Below, piece by piece: positions 11,351 through 24,647 of a stretch of DNA of 64,000 nucleotides. This DNA is from Epiperipatus broadwayi. Taxonomy: Eukaryota > Onychophora > Udeonychophora > Euonychophora > Peripatidae. Location of the stretch: NCBI GenBank assembly GCA_028023455.1, contig JAQFVV010006305.1, forward strand, positions 1,603,001 through 1,667,000. The letters are read 5' to 3'. The position numbers and the translations under genes were made by a program. Each line of letters begins with the position of its first letter. The stretch's first letter is position 1. Under the pieces are notes generated by a model, which was not told the DNA's origin, made no database searches, and saw only the letters and a list, made by a program, of their open reading frames with translations.

Positions 11351-13650
11351 TAGATCAATTAAACTGAATACAAGAAGGTAAAAATATATAGCTCTGAACT
11401 ATATGGTATCTGAGGATATTGATGCAAAATGTAATCTGATTGCGCTTAAACTAAAGAACAAATATGACAAAAATTGCAATTCTTAGCCTATAAACAATGC
11501 TGTAAATTAGAATGATGAATAACAACACTAATTGGGTTAATTTATTAAAGTATCAAGATCCAGTAATAATAGGAAGAATGATAAATATCACATGATCATC
11601 TTAGATCTAGGTGTAGTGCTCTCAGATCCAAGGCTTCTCACTGATGAAAGCCACAAGCTAGAAACTAGTCTGGGGATATTGGATGAATAGGCTAATATTA
11701 GATAGGGATATTATGGACAAATGTTCCTGCATCCATTGATTACTATGGCTTGCACTGAGTGTTTTGTATGGAGAGTTTTGCTTCTGTGAAGAATGTTAAA
11801 TAATGGATCTAAATTCATCGGAGGAAAATGGAAAAATTCAGAAATGGAAGTCATTGCAGATGTTGTGTCAAAATTGGAAACGACTCTTTAAGGGACTAAG
11901 TGATAGAGCAAACATCAAAAGTGTTGAGACTATTAACGAATTCAAACAAAAACCTTTGGTCCAAAAATATAAATAACATTCAAAAATATACAAATGATAA
12001 AGAATTAATATATTTTAAAGAAGACAAAGGTAATTGTCTGGTGTTAATGAATCAAAAAGAGTACAAAGAGAAATTAAATCTGCAAATTAGCAGCCTGAAA
12101 TTCATAGAAACAGCTTCATATAATCTAAAATATAAAAAAGACAAATTCATATCATCAATACTTGGAAAATACCATAGAATAGTGTTCATGAACACTGAAT
12201 ACTTTAAAATGTACTCATCAGCAGCAATAATACCTAGAATTTTTGTGAATATAAAACTATCAAAGACAATTTTCCATTAAGACTGATACTTTTATAATGT
12301 GATTAAAACTATTGCATCTTGGTTATTTGAAGATTTAGGTTTTGATTCTAAAAACAGTAAAGTCATCATATGAGTTTATAAATAAAATTAGAAACTTGAA
12401 AATTAGATAATAATAAAATAGTTTCCTTAGATGTGAAAGAACTATACAGGTCAGTTCCTCATTTAAAATCAGTAGACGTTATTTACAAAATGTTACAATA
12501 GTTTAACTGTAATACATATAAAAAGATTTCATAATGGAGGTATTAAAATGGATCAGTGAAACCATTATTGCTATAATAAATAAAAAACCGACAAATGGAC
12601 AATAGGTCGAAATGTGACTTCCATTCAATGGTATTATATGTAGCCTATATCTCTCAAAGATTGAAAACACAATTATATCAAAGTTTGTCCCTGCCCATAA
12701 ATGTACTATACATTAGATATATAGATGACATGTTAATATATGCAGATGAAAAACGACCTACAAAAATTCATCAAGAATTAGAACAGACATCTTCTTTAAT
12801 TTGGACAATTGAAAAAGAAGACAAAAACAAAAGTATTAGATTATTGGATCCTGACATGCAAAAGTAGTTCGACACTTTAAACTACAGATTGGTAGTGAAA
12901 CTGATAAACATTAGAGAATTGATTCATTCCAAATCTTTAATCTCTATGGCCCATAAATTTGCAGTCTTAAAGATTTATTTTACAAGAATTTAAAACTTTT
13001 GTAAATTTGAAATAGATCAGAAAAACAATATTGACACATATATCAGAGATTTAAGAAATCTGGGATATAGCATCGATAAAATTTAGAATAAGATTGACAG
13101 ATTTTATACCAAAACAAAAAACAACAACATTACAACCTCAATCTAGCAAGAACAAAAAATGGATAAGCTTCCCATATGTACTAAAAGTAGCCCAAAAATT
13201 AAAAAACATTTGTTCTGAAAAATATGTTTTTATTCTCTTTCTTCACTAAATAAACCATGAATAACTTGAAAGATAAACTAACTAAGGAAGCAGCTCATCA
13301 AAGCCAACTGTAAATATATATATTATGGAGAGATGAATGCAAATTTGTTAACAAGGCCAGTTCATCACAATTATTTATATAACATGACCAAGAGAAGTTA
13401 TGAATACTCTTCTGTAATCATGGGGCATGAGCAATAACTGGGCCATAAATTTGAACTGTCCAGGATTGATGTCATTTGCATAGAGAGAAAGGATAAAAAT
13501 GAAAGATTAAGAAGGCTTGGATAATACCTAAGATTGAATTTTTTATAAACAGAAAAGTTACCAGCATCCCCTTTACAAAAAAGTAGGCTCTCTGAAGAAT
13601 TTTAAATATATTTGAATAACAAGCAATAAACTTAAATAATTAAATGCAAA
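11351..13650 (+). pseudogene. Penelope-like element, longer copy interrupted by M1
   Basis: Starts with N-terminal-type sequence (near 11395: ALNYMVSEDIDAKCN) and is split by the M1 copy at 11581-11792. It resumes with MEVIADVVSKLETTL (near 11845), then an open frame 11900-12280 with EDKGNCLVLMNQKEY, the ADKGG-like box of Penelope proteins, and SSAAIIPRIFVNIKL, equivalent to the PRIYGLPKIHK box. RT motif A reads SLDVKELYRSVP (12424-12459) and motif C RYIDDMLIYADEK, with YIDD at 12718-12729 still intact. A thumb-like region and a decayed GIY-YIG region follow to about 13620. Frame changes and stops between motifs show it is inactive. The 3' ends of both copies align (TTTAAATATATTTGAATA). Confidence 0.8.
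11581..11792 (-). mobile_element. M1 family copy inserted in Penelope-like element
   Basis: Begins AAATATCACATGATCATC, then reads the M1 arm in reverse complement (GATCTAGGTGTAGTGCTCTC, CTAGAAACTAGTCTGGGG, GCATCCATTGATTAC) and ends GAGAGTTTTGCTTCTGTG. The opposite arm is mostly missing. It separates two parts of one Penelope-like reading region, so it inserted after that element. Confidence 0.75.
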
Positions 13651-13854
13651 AATAGCTTTCAAATATAAATATAAAGACCATGTATAATAAAATCTAAAGG
13701 AATTATGATATAATATATTGAAAGCATGCTAACCAGGAATAAAAGCTAAAATGTATAAACATATGTCTACCTTTTCTGTGTTAAGTGTCTAAACATTTAT
13801 ATAGTTAACATAAACAAAAAAAAATTACAATCTCTGTTTGTTTGTCTATAAACA

Positions 13855-14390
13855 CCTTTAAATTAGAATAAATTTTTGAAATTGAGGTTTAATATATTTA
13901 TATAAAGTAGAATTTATTGAAATTTGGTACATTTGATATAAATCACTGGGAATGCAATATGATATTAAAATATTTTAGTTAGTTTACTTAGTTTCTTAAA
14001 TCTGGACCAATGGTTGAATGAAATTTGAAATATTTTGATATCAAATTTAAAATGAGTCATTAAAAAATATAAAAATTTTCAATAGTGCATGCAAATGAGT
14101 GTTATATATATATATATTGTTAAGTGGTTTGTTTCAATAAAATACTTTTATTGAAGTTAGAATAAAATTTTAAAGCTGATATTTAATATATTAATATTGA
14201 ATATAATTTGTTCAAATTTGGTACATTTCTTATAAATCACTAGCAATGCAATATGATCCTAAAAATGTTTTAGATAACTTACTTAGTTTCTTAAATATAG
14301 AGAAGTGAGTGGGTAAACAAAATTATATTATTAAAATATTTTAGCATCATTTAAAATTGAAATAAAAATAAAACTTGAATACAATCTTAA
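13855..14390. repeat. Diverged tandem duplication, 294-bp period
   Basis: AATTTGGTAC at 13921 recurs at 14215, each followed by a diverged ATTTSWTATAAATCACT, GCAATATGAT and TTTACTTAGTTTCTTAAAT-type sequence. Two units are visible, about 80% alike by eye. No coding content is seen. Similar A/T-rich filler lies between the units. Confidence 0.6.
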
Positions 14391-14624
14391 TGCTAAAAAC
14401 TAAATAATAATAGATATAAAAATTATTGTAGTGAACACTTTTATTTATTATGGGAACTAAAAACTAAGAAAATATTTGTTTCTTCAACCACGATTGGTTT
14501 TTTTTTTCTATTTAATTTGAAATAAAAATGTGTATGTGGGGTGTCCAGAAATTAACTAAATCAATTCCTATTTTTTTATAACAAAGGATAACTTATTTTC
14601 TGCCCCCTACTTTTATTTCAAGTT

Positions 14625-14705
14625 AAATAGAGGCTAGAGATGAGAAAAGATGGATTGAACTTGGAGAGACTTATCCAAAGTATATTGATAATGGTTGATG
14701 ATGAT
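14625..14705 (+). pseudogene. LINE 3'-end fragment
   Basis: The frame from 14640 reads MRKDGLNLERLIQ and ILIMVDDD. This matches the C-terminal end of the LINE family seen more completely at 40950-41410 and 49257-49570 (RKNGLNLERPSS and LIMVDDDD). Only the last few dozen codons remain, ending in GATGATGAT. Confidence 0.55.
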
Positions 14706-14886
14706 AAAAATCCCAATTGTGGTTGGGGAAAGTTATTTTCTTCTTGGTTTTTAGTTCCCATAGTAAATAAAAGCATTCATTATAAATATTTTTTACATTT
14801 ATTATTTTACAATAGTCATGCATTTACTAAATACATATATATTTTATGAAACTGCTTTAATTTGATGACTAATGCCTAAAAACCAA

Positions 14887-15014
14887 AAATAATTTATTTT
14901 TTTCTCATGTGTCATAGCATCAGCTGGGAAGTGAACCCGCTAATCCAGGAGAACTGCTTGTAAAGCAGCTGTCACTGACCTCTTGACCACCAATGCTTGA
15001 TAAATAATTTATTT
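14887..15014 (-). mobile_element. Minimal tRNA-derived SINE (tRNA-Val-like head)
   Basis: On the minus strand, 14996-14917 folds as a tRNA: acceptor GCATTGG with CTGATGC, D stem GTCA/TGAC, anticodon stem GCTGC/GCAGT with loop TTTACAA (anticodon TAC). T-arm CTGGG/CCCAG forms if a 6-7 base insert (ATTAGC) is skipped. The B-box is altered (GGTTCACTTC, with C at position 58). A short tail TATGACACATGAG plus A-run follows. Direct repeats AAATAATTTATTT at 14887-14899 and 15002-15014 look like target-site duplications. This is a retroposed copy, not a functional tRNA gene. Confidence 0.7.
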
Positions 15015-18000
15015 CTTCAATCACAAATTTGGGTTATATTTTACTTGAAGTAAAAGGATGAGCCATCCATAAATTAATTAATTTAATTTTTATATTCTAT
15101 TTTAACACCCATCTAATTACTGTATAAATAATATATAATTAATTTAACTTTGTATATTGTAAGCATAATAAATACAAGTTGTAATTGCCTGGCAGTTTTA
15201 TTCAGAGCTGTCAAATGTGACTACATTATTCTATTTCTTATTTATTTAAAGGGACTTCTATAGTAAATGAAATTTAATCAATACAGTGGATTCACTTTAT
15301 AATGTATGCATGTTAGCATCTCTTAATATAATTTATTTTGAGTATCTCAATTTCAGAGTTGCATTATCAACATAAAAGAATTTTCAGCCCATTGAGATCA
15401 AGCAAATCACTAATTCATAAATCTTCTAAATGAAATGCATATTGTTAGTTTATAAAAATAATATACTTTGTAAAAATGGGATTATATGTTTTGTGCTCTG
15501 AAATAATCTGTTGAATGGTTTTTATTGACAGCATGTGTGCATGTATGTATACATGGACTTTTTTCAACAGTTAATGTTACTTATTTAACAGATTAAAGAA
15601 TAAAGTCTCTATATGAGGTTGTTTGTAACTTATCATTTGACTAACACGTGTGTAAATACAGTTTTAAGATCCTCTCTTATGATGAAGCTGTATAATTATT
15701 ACTATTATTACACAGATGTTTTGGCAGTTTCTGTCTGCTAATGTCTGGCTGGCAATAGTGATTTATCATCTGTTTTGGAGACCCTAATAATAAAAAACAT
15801 AGACCATTACCTAACTCTCTAGTAAAGCTATTAAGTTATCCTCACTATTCAGATGATGGTGGATGAGACTTATCAGTATTTTAATAAAAATATTAATCAT
15901 ATACATTTTGGGTTTATGAAAACTTTAATATAACACATTCATATATATACTCATTAAAAACGGTCAACACTTAGACAATCCCAATATTGATAACAATCAA
16001 GAAATTTAACCTATTATCAAGGCTACCTTCTTTTAACAATAAAGATGGAATCCCATCTTTATTTATGGTCCAAGATATTTATATAGATATTAAAGATTGA
16101 ACGTGACTACAGAGATTGAACATTATTACACTTATTCATATATATATATGTATTTGATAGTTGGTTTCAGGTAAAATGCATTTTAAAACGTATTTATATA
16201 TTTTTTAGTTTTTTTAATTTCATGTTTGAATTGTAAGAATGATAAATTATAGTTTGTGCACGGGAAGTGAAACATTGAATTATAAATATTGGATTATGTA
16301 TATAAATAATAATATTAAAAGAAACTATATTTGACTCTTAATAAAAATTTAAATCAACACTAGGAAATAAAGAGATGTAATAATTTTCGATCTGCTAAAG
16401 GATGATTGTTATTTGTGTATTTATTAAAAAATTATAAATGAAGTTATGGTAAAAGTAGAGCGATGTTTGTGAAGTGATTGATATAGTTTAAATTAGAGAA
16501 ATATAGAATGGTGATTAAAGACATTTAATTATTGTGTGATGACTTGGACCAACGGATGATTCTGATTCAGACAGATTATTTTATGAATTATTTACATTTT
16601 GTTAAGTGTTTAGAGACGATAAGTTTTCAAATGTAAAAATCACTTGTAGGTGAAAAAAATATATAATTATATTATTTGGTCAAAAATTATACATATTTTT
16701 TTAAAGTTGTCTTTGACTTAACTCTTTGTCTTTTTTTTAAAATATTCATCAGCATAATACATTTAATTCTGTCAAATGCATTTTCTAAATCTATAAAATA
16801 AATATGACAGATTTTAATTTTTCCAAATCAAAATACCCTGCAGACAAAAGTCATTCAGTTTTGAAGAAGTGCATATCTTAAAATGAATTATTTGTATTGA
16901 TTCATAAGAAAAACTATGTGTATGTAGTTGTTAATATATATATATATACATAAATATTAGATTGGAATAAGAATTGTGTCATGTAAATAACATTTTGTTT
17001 TAATGAGAAATTTGATTTCATGATGTCATAATGGAAGAATTCGAAATTTGTTTTATGAAATTATGTTTGGTTTCTTTATTCAAAGCATAGTTTTGTGCAG
17101 TTCAATACATTTATAGTGTGACAGAATCAAAGTTAAAACTTCCTAGATATATTCTTAGCTGATTTTTTATTATTTAATTTTTATCTTAAAAAATTGTTGT
17201 GTTCAACCTTTTGCGAATGTCATTATAACTATATGTACGTTCAATGTCTCTGAATGATTATCATTTTTGAAAATAGATAGAACTTGTGTTATATATCCAT
17301 ATATCAAATATGATTAATTTTTTAATTGCTTCCTCTTACGAGTCTTTAGCTAGTTTTTAAAAAAATATAATATATAGTAAAACACTTTTAACTCAAGACA
17401 TGTTTCTTTTATTATGATAATAACAGAGATATTGTGAATCATTTGCCACACATTTGTGCTAATTTCTGTTAATAATTTAGAAAACTTGAAGTATTATTTT
17501 TTATTCCATTTTTGTCTGCATAATGCGTAAGGATTCTTTATACATATTTCTTAATTTATTAACTGAGCACACATCTATTTATGTGTTGCTTAATATAAAT
17601 AATTTTGAAAACGAAATCGTTTTTTGAAAAGATTTTATCGTAATTTTCTATAAATTATCACATTCTAAAACTCACTCTTTGTGGAAAATGTAATTATGAG
17701 AATATTTCAGAGTCGTATCTTTTTTGAATCTTAAAAATCTTTAGGAAAATTAATTAGAAATTTTCATTTCACTGAATATTGATAGTTTATACAATCTTTA
17801 CATGTGAATCCTATAAACATATATATTTACAGCCAGCTTTGCATTTGTTCCACGCCAATAACCTTGTTCATCCTTGAATTTTAAAATCTCTGTAAAAACA
17901 GATTATTGGAGTAAGAGAGGGAAATAAAATTTTAAAAGATTATACTTCAAAGATCAGAAACTTTGCAATGTTTATTTATTTTTAATTGTTATTGTTTTTG

Positions 18001-20249
18001 AGGTTAAATATTATATATGTTCTAATTAGAAATTTTAAATGCTGAATGGGATGCAGAGAGATATAAACATTATGCAGGTAATTTTCTTCATGTTGAAATA
18101 AATTTAATTTGCAAATAAATGTGAGAAATTATTATATTGCTCTTAAAAGTTAAATATTAAAAAAGAGAATGATTATTAAGATGGATCGTCTTGAGAGTGA
18201 CAGTTATAAAAGCTTGAGAATGCACTTAAGTGATTAGTCACTAGAGAAACTATTGATAAGTTTTCTGTGAATCTAAACCAATTACAGTATTTTTAAGATC
18301 AGGAGAAATAAAATTAGTTATAACCTAAAAATTTAATATAATTATTTGCTGTTGGCGCATATGTCAAAAAAAGAGAATCCATTATAAAATGAATTAAATA
18401 ATTGATGTTTAACATTAATTGAATATTATTTTATTAAGAAATGAACATTGATGAATCTTTATTTGCATTGTTAAGAGCCATATTTAATATAAATATTTAT
18501 TTGCATGAATACCAAAATTAGCTGTATCTAAAGTTTTTGAAATAATTTATATTTAAATATTTACGTCATCCATCTATTTTATTCTCTGTTGAGTAGCATT
18601 CAATTTAAAATGTTCATATTTTTTACTGATTTTGTTAGAATTCACTGAATGTCCTTTAATTCAATGACTGAAGGTGACCTCAAGAGCTAGTGTTCTTGGT
18701 TTAGTACTCAGCTCATTAAAAAAATATATCAGTTTGATCAGTTGATTAGAACAATTGTGCTCTACCTTTTACTTGGATATTTGAATATTGTATGATATTC
18801 TAAGCAGTTGCTTAGTTAAGCATATGATTAACTAAGTAAATTGTTAAAAAATTGTATTGGTTTTAAAATATTTTTTGCAACTTAATGGTTGAGTGATAGT
18901 CATTCATTAAAGACAATTCTGATTAGAGTGCGATCTTTGGTTTTAGTTTTTCATTGATTCTTATGAAGTGCTTATAACTTTTATATGTTATGCATTCTTT
19001 GCTGGTTTTTATTTTTGTGCATGATTTTATTCATAAAAATTACATATGGAACAAGTAAATTTTTAAAACTAACATTGAACCATTAAATTTATTGTGAATA
19101 TTCATTATCTTTATGAATATTAGATCCTATGATGTTAAACGTAGACTTTTGACAAACTTATCAATAGCGGTTTTTCAAAGTGATCTTTTATTTATTTAAT
19201 TTTTAAGGTATTCAAAGCCACATTTTTTTTTTTAATATGAGAATTACACACTTTATAATAGAACATTTTCAACCTGGTCATTTGTACTTCTAGTGATTGA
19301 TCAGATTTTAATCTGATTTCTTGCTGACTATGAAATTTTCTTCCATCCACAGTTTAAAAGGATCAGTATTTTTTTTTTCATTCTTCATTAAGCAACTTTT
19401 ACATCCAGAATGACTCACAAGAAATTCCATTGCAAGTCACAGGAAATTCCATAGCTTGAATAATACTCATCTTTTAAATGATATATTCTTCTTCTCAGCA
19501 CATTAAAAATACCTTGAAGTTTTTTTTTGTCATTTTTGAAAATTTTTCTTGGATTAACCAATGTATGTGGTTAATTTGTTTAATAGCTTTTTCCAAGAAG
19601 TATGGTAAAACAATTTCAACTTATATTTTCTTTTATTAAATTAAGTGCAGGAATGATCCACACCCACATCCTTTTAATATTATATATAACCATTTAAGAC
19701 AGGGAGCTTATTCATTTCTGTTCACTTTTATCACAAGTATGGAGACCAAATAAAGCATCACATAACATGAATAACTTACATTTAAATATTTATTAAGATC
19801 AATAATCTATTCTAACACTATATTCTAGTACCATCTGTTGTAGAATGATAAAATGTGTTACTGCACTTAATATAAGTATGGTTACATGCACTGTCTTTCT
19901 AAGGGTGTGTAAATTTATTCCAAAATAAAGATAATATCATTATATTTGGAGTCAGTCAGCATTCTATTGTCCCAATAATAGCTAGAGATTTTTATTAACT
20001 AGTATTGGATAATCAGATCTTATCTATGTGTTGATTGCTAGGCATGTAGAGTTTATTTAGTTTGTGTTCAATTATTTATGCAAATATCTAAATGCACTTA
20101 TTAAAATGATTGTCTACAGCTTCACATTTATTATCTTCAGGAGGTATAATTTCTGTTTTATTTTGTATAATTCTATGATAAGATAGTATTTAAATGTTTT
20201 AGTATTTTAATAAATGCTATGATTATCCAACATTTTTTTTTTTGCATTA
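15015..20249. other. AT-rich stretch without recognisable gene
   Basis: Five kilobases with T and G in excess over A and C in places (for example 16 G to 1 C in 16441-16500). There are small hairpins (AAAGATGG/CCATCTTT near 16045) and a short direct repeat (CACARGAAATTCCAT twice near 19420-19450). No coding segment or RNA gene is supported. The strand skew would fit a plus-strand intron. Confidence 0.5.
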
Positions 20250-22256
20250 TACAGTCTGATGAAACATCACAACCCTTTCTGCCATGACAGGGTGCCACTA
20301 GGCTATTGGAATCTAGAAAAATTTATAAAGGTGGCAGATATCTGTGGGTGAGGTTACTCTTTTATCAAACTGAAAGCCCCATTCGCTAATCCTCAGAAGA
20401 GCTGAGATTATAATATTATGCTGTATATTTAAAATTTTCTAATTTTTGATTTTTAAAATATCATTAATAAAAATATATAAAAATAAATTACTGCCAAAAA
20501 TTAATTAAACAAAACATTTTTTATTACACCCACACATTACATAAAAATTCCAAGGACAATTACCTATTGAACAAATTAAATTTAAGTTATGTGCACAGAT
20601 GGATGCATTCAATAGATTTAATACCATTTTAATATTTTGCTAAGTGTAAATACCATACATAGAATACACATTTAAACAGCTCAACTCTTTTAACTCCAGG
20701 CTAAAAGTTTGCATACAAATCAACACTAGTTTAATGATATACTGATGCGATCAATGCAAATTGAAAATGTTAACCTAAAACAATAATGTTGTCAGGAATT
20801 TATATCTGCAGCAAGGATATCATTAGAGAACTACTGATCCTCATCCAGTACAAAAATGTGCATCTGTTTGGTGAGGTAATCATTTGAAATATATAGAAGA
20901 AATGCTCTATAAATGGGGGATAGCAGTCTTTACTGGGTTACTGTATCGACCAGAGTGTAAGGGAATCAATGTGTAGGAAATATATCTATGACCATTGGCA
21001 ATGCGATAGCTACCATTTTTGGGTCATACATTCAGATAGGTAATATACCTTGTATGCTAACACAGTATAAGGGAATGAGAATCCAATGTGCTTCCCCAGA
21101 TTACATTGACATAAACCCTATACATGCCTCCACCAGCACCGATTCAACTATGAAACATTTAGCCCAAAATTAATGAATTTAAACTAACAATCTTATGAAT
21201 CTATACAGCCACTTATGCCTATTTTTAAATTTATTTAATTTAAATTAACGAGAATGGAAATGATAGTAGCAAACATTATATATATATATAATTTAAATTT
21301 TTACTTAGTCAGGTAGGAGATTTTCTTTAGGAGTTCAGTAACATTTAGGTTTAGTATTTGAAGAGTTCTTATTTTAGATAATAAAAGTTTATATCTAATT
21401 TAAAACAAAAGTTCATAATTTCCATGGCATCGGATTATTGGAGTCCATCTTTGTGGTCTTTAATACATCGCACAACTCAATTCAAAGTTCCTTCCATTCC
21501 ATATTAATATTGTTCTTTGGGGAGATAAGTCCATCATTTGCTGTTTTCTGGGAACCATCACTCTGTATGCTTCCTCAGCTGATTGCAAATATGGGAAACA
21601 AAATTTATTGCATGACCTTTAATTATGGAGGTCCACAATACATGTATGAATATGTTTAAATAATCACGTAATCAGGAAGAACAATCCAAACTCAAAAGTT
21701 TTCTTTCCTTCTTTTTATATCATTTTGCATTGCTTATCATCAAATTCCAGGATTGATTTTGCCTGGCTTGGCACTGTTTTTAATGGTGATGATAATTTTT
21801 TCTGTGGACTGTGTTTATTTGCATTGTTATTGGCCAGTTCACTTTAGAGTGGGAACTCACAAATTTTATTACTAGTAATTTTTAATTGATCTCTTATCTG
21901 ACTTACAATTGGTTAAATGCCCAATGGCCTGTTTGCTATTACATCATTACATTTAAATAAAAAATAATTTCCATTCTATTAAGATTAAAAGTAACTCTTA
22001 ACAGAATATAATTAACAGCTTTTATTATTTTTATTTACATTTCTTCAAAATAATCTTTTATTTTTAGATTTTTTAAAACTTTAACTTACTTTTGAGTAAT
22101 TATTTAATTGGTTTACTATCTGTGCACATTATATATATTGATTTAAATAAAATTTTTATTGATTTTTTTATATTTCTATTTGAGGGTGATTTTATTTATT
22201 GATCTTTTCTCCTTTTATTTGAAAATGATGTAACGGCGTATATGTATACCATTACA
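20250..22256 (+). repeat. 2-kb LTR-like repeat, copy 1
   Basis: First of three direct copies. Near the left end, CTAGG...ATCTAG is followed by a TATA-type ATTTATAAAGGTGGCAGAT (about 20323-20341). The right end carries TGTAACGG-N12-CCATTACA, ending at 22256. It is about 85% alike to copy 2 over 20960-21280 by eye. Short open frames (20988-21173, 21438-21659) are not kept between copies, so the unit is probably non-coding. A long solo LTR is the most likely nature. Confidence 0.75.
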
Positions 22257-22699
22257 TATCACCAAACTTTCTCAAAAACAAAAACAATAATAAAAAAAAA
22301 TTTACTTAGTAAACATACGTTAAAAAAATTTTTTTTTTATTAACAATTTCATTGGTTAGTAATTACACACTTACAAAAAAATATCTATTCTCCCACATTT
22401 CTACATCACCTGAGGACACGCCTCATCCTCAACAGTTCCCAATTTTTTTCCTTTTCTCTTTATTAATCAGTCTTAACAAAATTACTTTTCTATATTATAT
22501 TTTATAAGTTTTCTTTCTTGCAAGTATGCATATGTGTGCATTTTATTTTCTAGCAGTATTTTTACATCTATAACTTTCCTTAAAACAAAAAAAAAAAAAC
22601 AACAACTCTATTTCAATAAAATTTTGTTACTGGCACAATTTCCTAAAATTCTCAGTATACTCATGGTTAAAGTGTATCAAGCTGTGTTAGGTAGCCAAT
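22257..22699. other. Spacer between copies 1 and 2
   Basis: Poly-A and poly-T runs and a C-rich stretch near 22390-22445. No gene or named repeat was recognised. Confidence 0.5.
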
Positions 22700-24639
22700 T
22701 ATAATGGTGTGATGAAACCTCACAATCCTATATACCATGCAAAGTTGCCATTAGGTATTGGGACCTAGAAAAATATATAAAGGTGGCAGATACATATGGG
22801 TGTGGTTACTCTTTTATCAAACCGAAAGTAACAGTTGCTAAGCTGAGTTTATTGCTGTATATTTAAAAATTTCTAATTCTTGATTTTTAAAATATCATTA
22901 GTAAAAATATATAAAAATAAGTTACTACCAAAAATTAATTAAACAAAACATTTTTTATTACACACACACATTACACAAAAATTCTGAGGACTGAATTAAC
23001 TATTAAATAAATTTAATTTAGTTATATACACAGATGTATGCATTGAAAAGATTTAACACCATTTTAATATTTTGCTAAGTGTAAATATGCTATGTAGACT
23101 ATTCATTTAAACAACTTAACTCTTTTAACTCCAGGGTAAAAGTTCACATACAAACGAATGCTAGTTTAATAATATACCGATATGATCAATGCAAAATGAG
23201 AATATTAGCATAAAACAATCATGCTGACAGAAATTTACATCTGTAGCAGGATATCATTAGCAAAATACTGATCCTCATCCAGTACAGGAATATGCATCTG
23301 TCTGGTGAGGTAATCATTTGAAATATATAGAAGAAATGCTATATAAATGGGAGATAGTGGTCTTTGCTGGCTTACTGTCCCAACCAGAGTAAGGGAATCA
23401 ATGGCATAAGAAATACATATATGACCATTGGCAACATGATGGCTAACATTTTTGGGCCATGCATTCAGATGGGTAATATACTCTGTATGCCAACACAGCA
23501 CAAGGGAATGAGAATCAAATGTGCCTACCCAGATTACATTGTCATAAAACACCGTACATTCCTCCACCAGCATTGATTCAACTATGAAACAATTAGCCCA
23601 AATTAAACAACTTAAAACAATCTTATGAATCTGTGCAGCCATTTACACCTATTTTTAAATTTATTAATTTAATTTAAGTTAATGAGAATGGAAATGATAG
23701 TAGCAAACATATTATATATATAAAAAATAATAAATAATTTAAATTTTTATTTAGTCAGATAAGAGACTTTCTTTAGGAGTTAGGTAACATTTAGGTTTAG
23801 TATTTGAAAATTTTTTATTTTAGATAATAAAAGTTCATATCTCTTTTAAAACAAAAGTTCATACTTTCCATGGTGTTGTATTATTGGAGTCCATCTTTAC
23901 TGTGCTTGATATGTTCCACAACTCAATTCAAAGTTTCTTCCATCACATATTAATATTGTTCTTGGGAGAGATGAGTTCATCATTTGCCATTTTCCAGGAA
24001 CCATTACTTTGGAGGCTGCTTTAGCTGGTACAAATGTGGGAAATGAAATTTATTGCATGACCCCTACATTGTGGAGGTCCACAATACATGTATGAATATG
24101 TTTAAATAATCACGTAATCAGCAAGGGCAATCAATAACTCTCAAAACTTTTCTTCTTTTTTATCATTTCAAATTGCTTATCATCAAATTCCAGAATTGAT
24201 CTTGCCTGGCTTGGTACTGTTTTAATTGGTGATGATGACCATGTGTGCATTCACATTGTTATTGGCCAGTTCGCTTTAGAGCAGAAACACTAAATTTTAT
24301 TATTAGTAATTTTTAATTGATCTCTTATCTGACTTACAATCAGTTAAATGCCCAAGGACCTGAAAATCATTTACATTCTATTAAGATTAAAAATAACTCT
24401 TAGCAGAAAATAATTAACAGTTTTTATTATTTTCTTTTACATTCCTTCAAAATAATCTTTTATCTTTAGATTTTTTTAAACTTTAACTTATCAGTTTACC
24501 GTCTGTGTACATTATCTGTATTCATTTAAATAAATTTTTTATTAATTTTCTTATATTTGTATTTGAGGGTGATTTTATATATTGATCTTTTCTCATTGTA
24601 TTTGAAAGTGATGTAATGACATATATGTATACTGTTACA
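22700..24639 (+). repeat. 2-kb LTR-like repeat, copy 2
   Basis: Aligns with copy 1 along its whole length (GATGAAACCTCACAA start, ATATATAAAGGTGGCAGATAC at about 22773-22793, end TGTAATGACATATATGTATA then CTGTTACA). It abuts copy 3 with only about eight bases between them. A 135-codon minus-strand frame (23235-23642) lies inside, but the matching region of copy 1 has several stops, so I do not treat it as a gene. Confidence 0.75.
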
Positions 24640-24647
24640 ATATATAT

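Noticed and set aside
21438-21659. Open frame in copy 1, with another at 25719-25949 in copy 3
   Set aside because: The two translations do not agree although the DNA is homologous, so there is no sign of protein-level conservation.
23235-23642. 135-codon minus-strand open frame in 2-kb repeat copy 2
   Set aside because: The matching segment of copy 1 (about 20800-21190) has several stops in the same frame. Copies 3 and 4 do not keep it, and the translation has no family motif.
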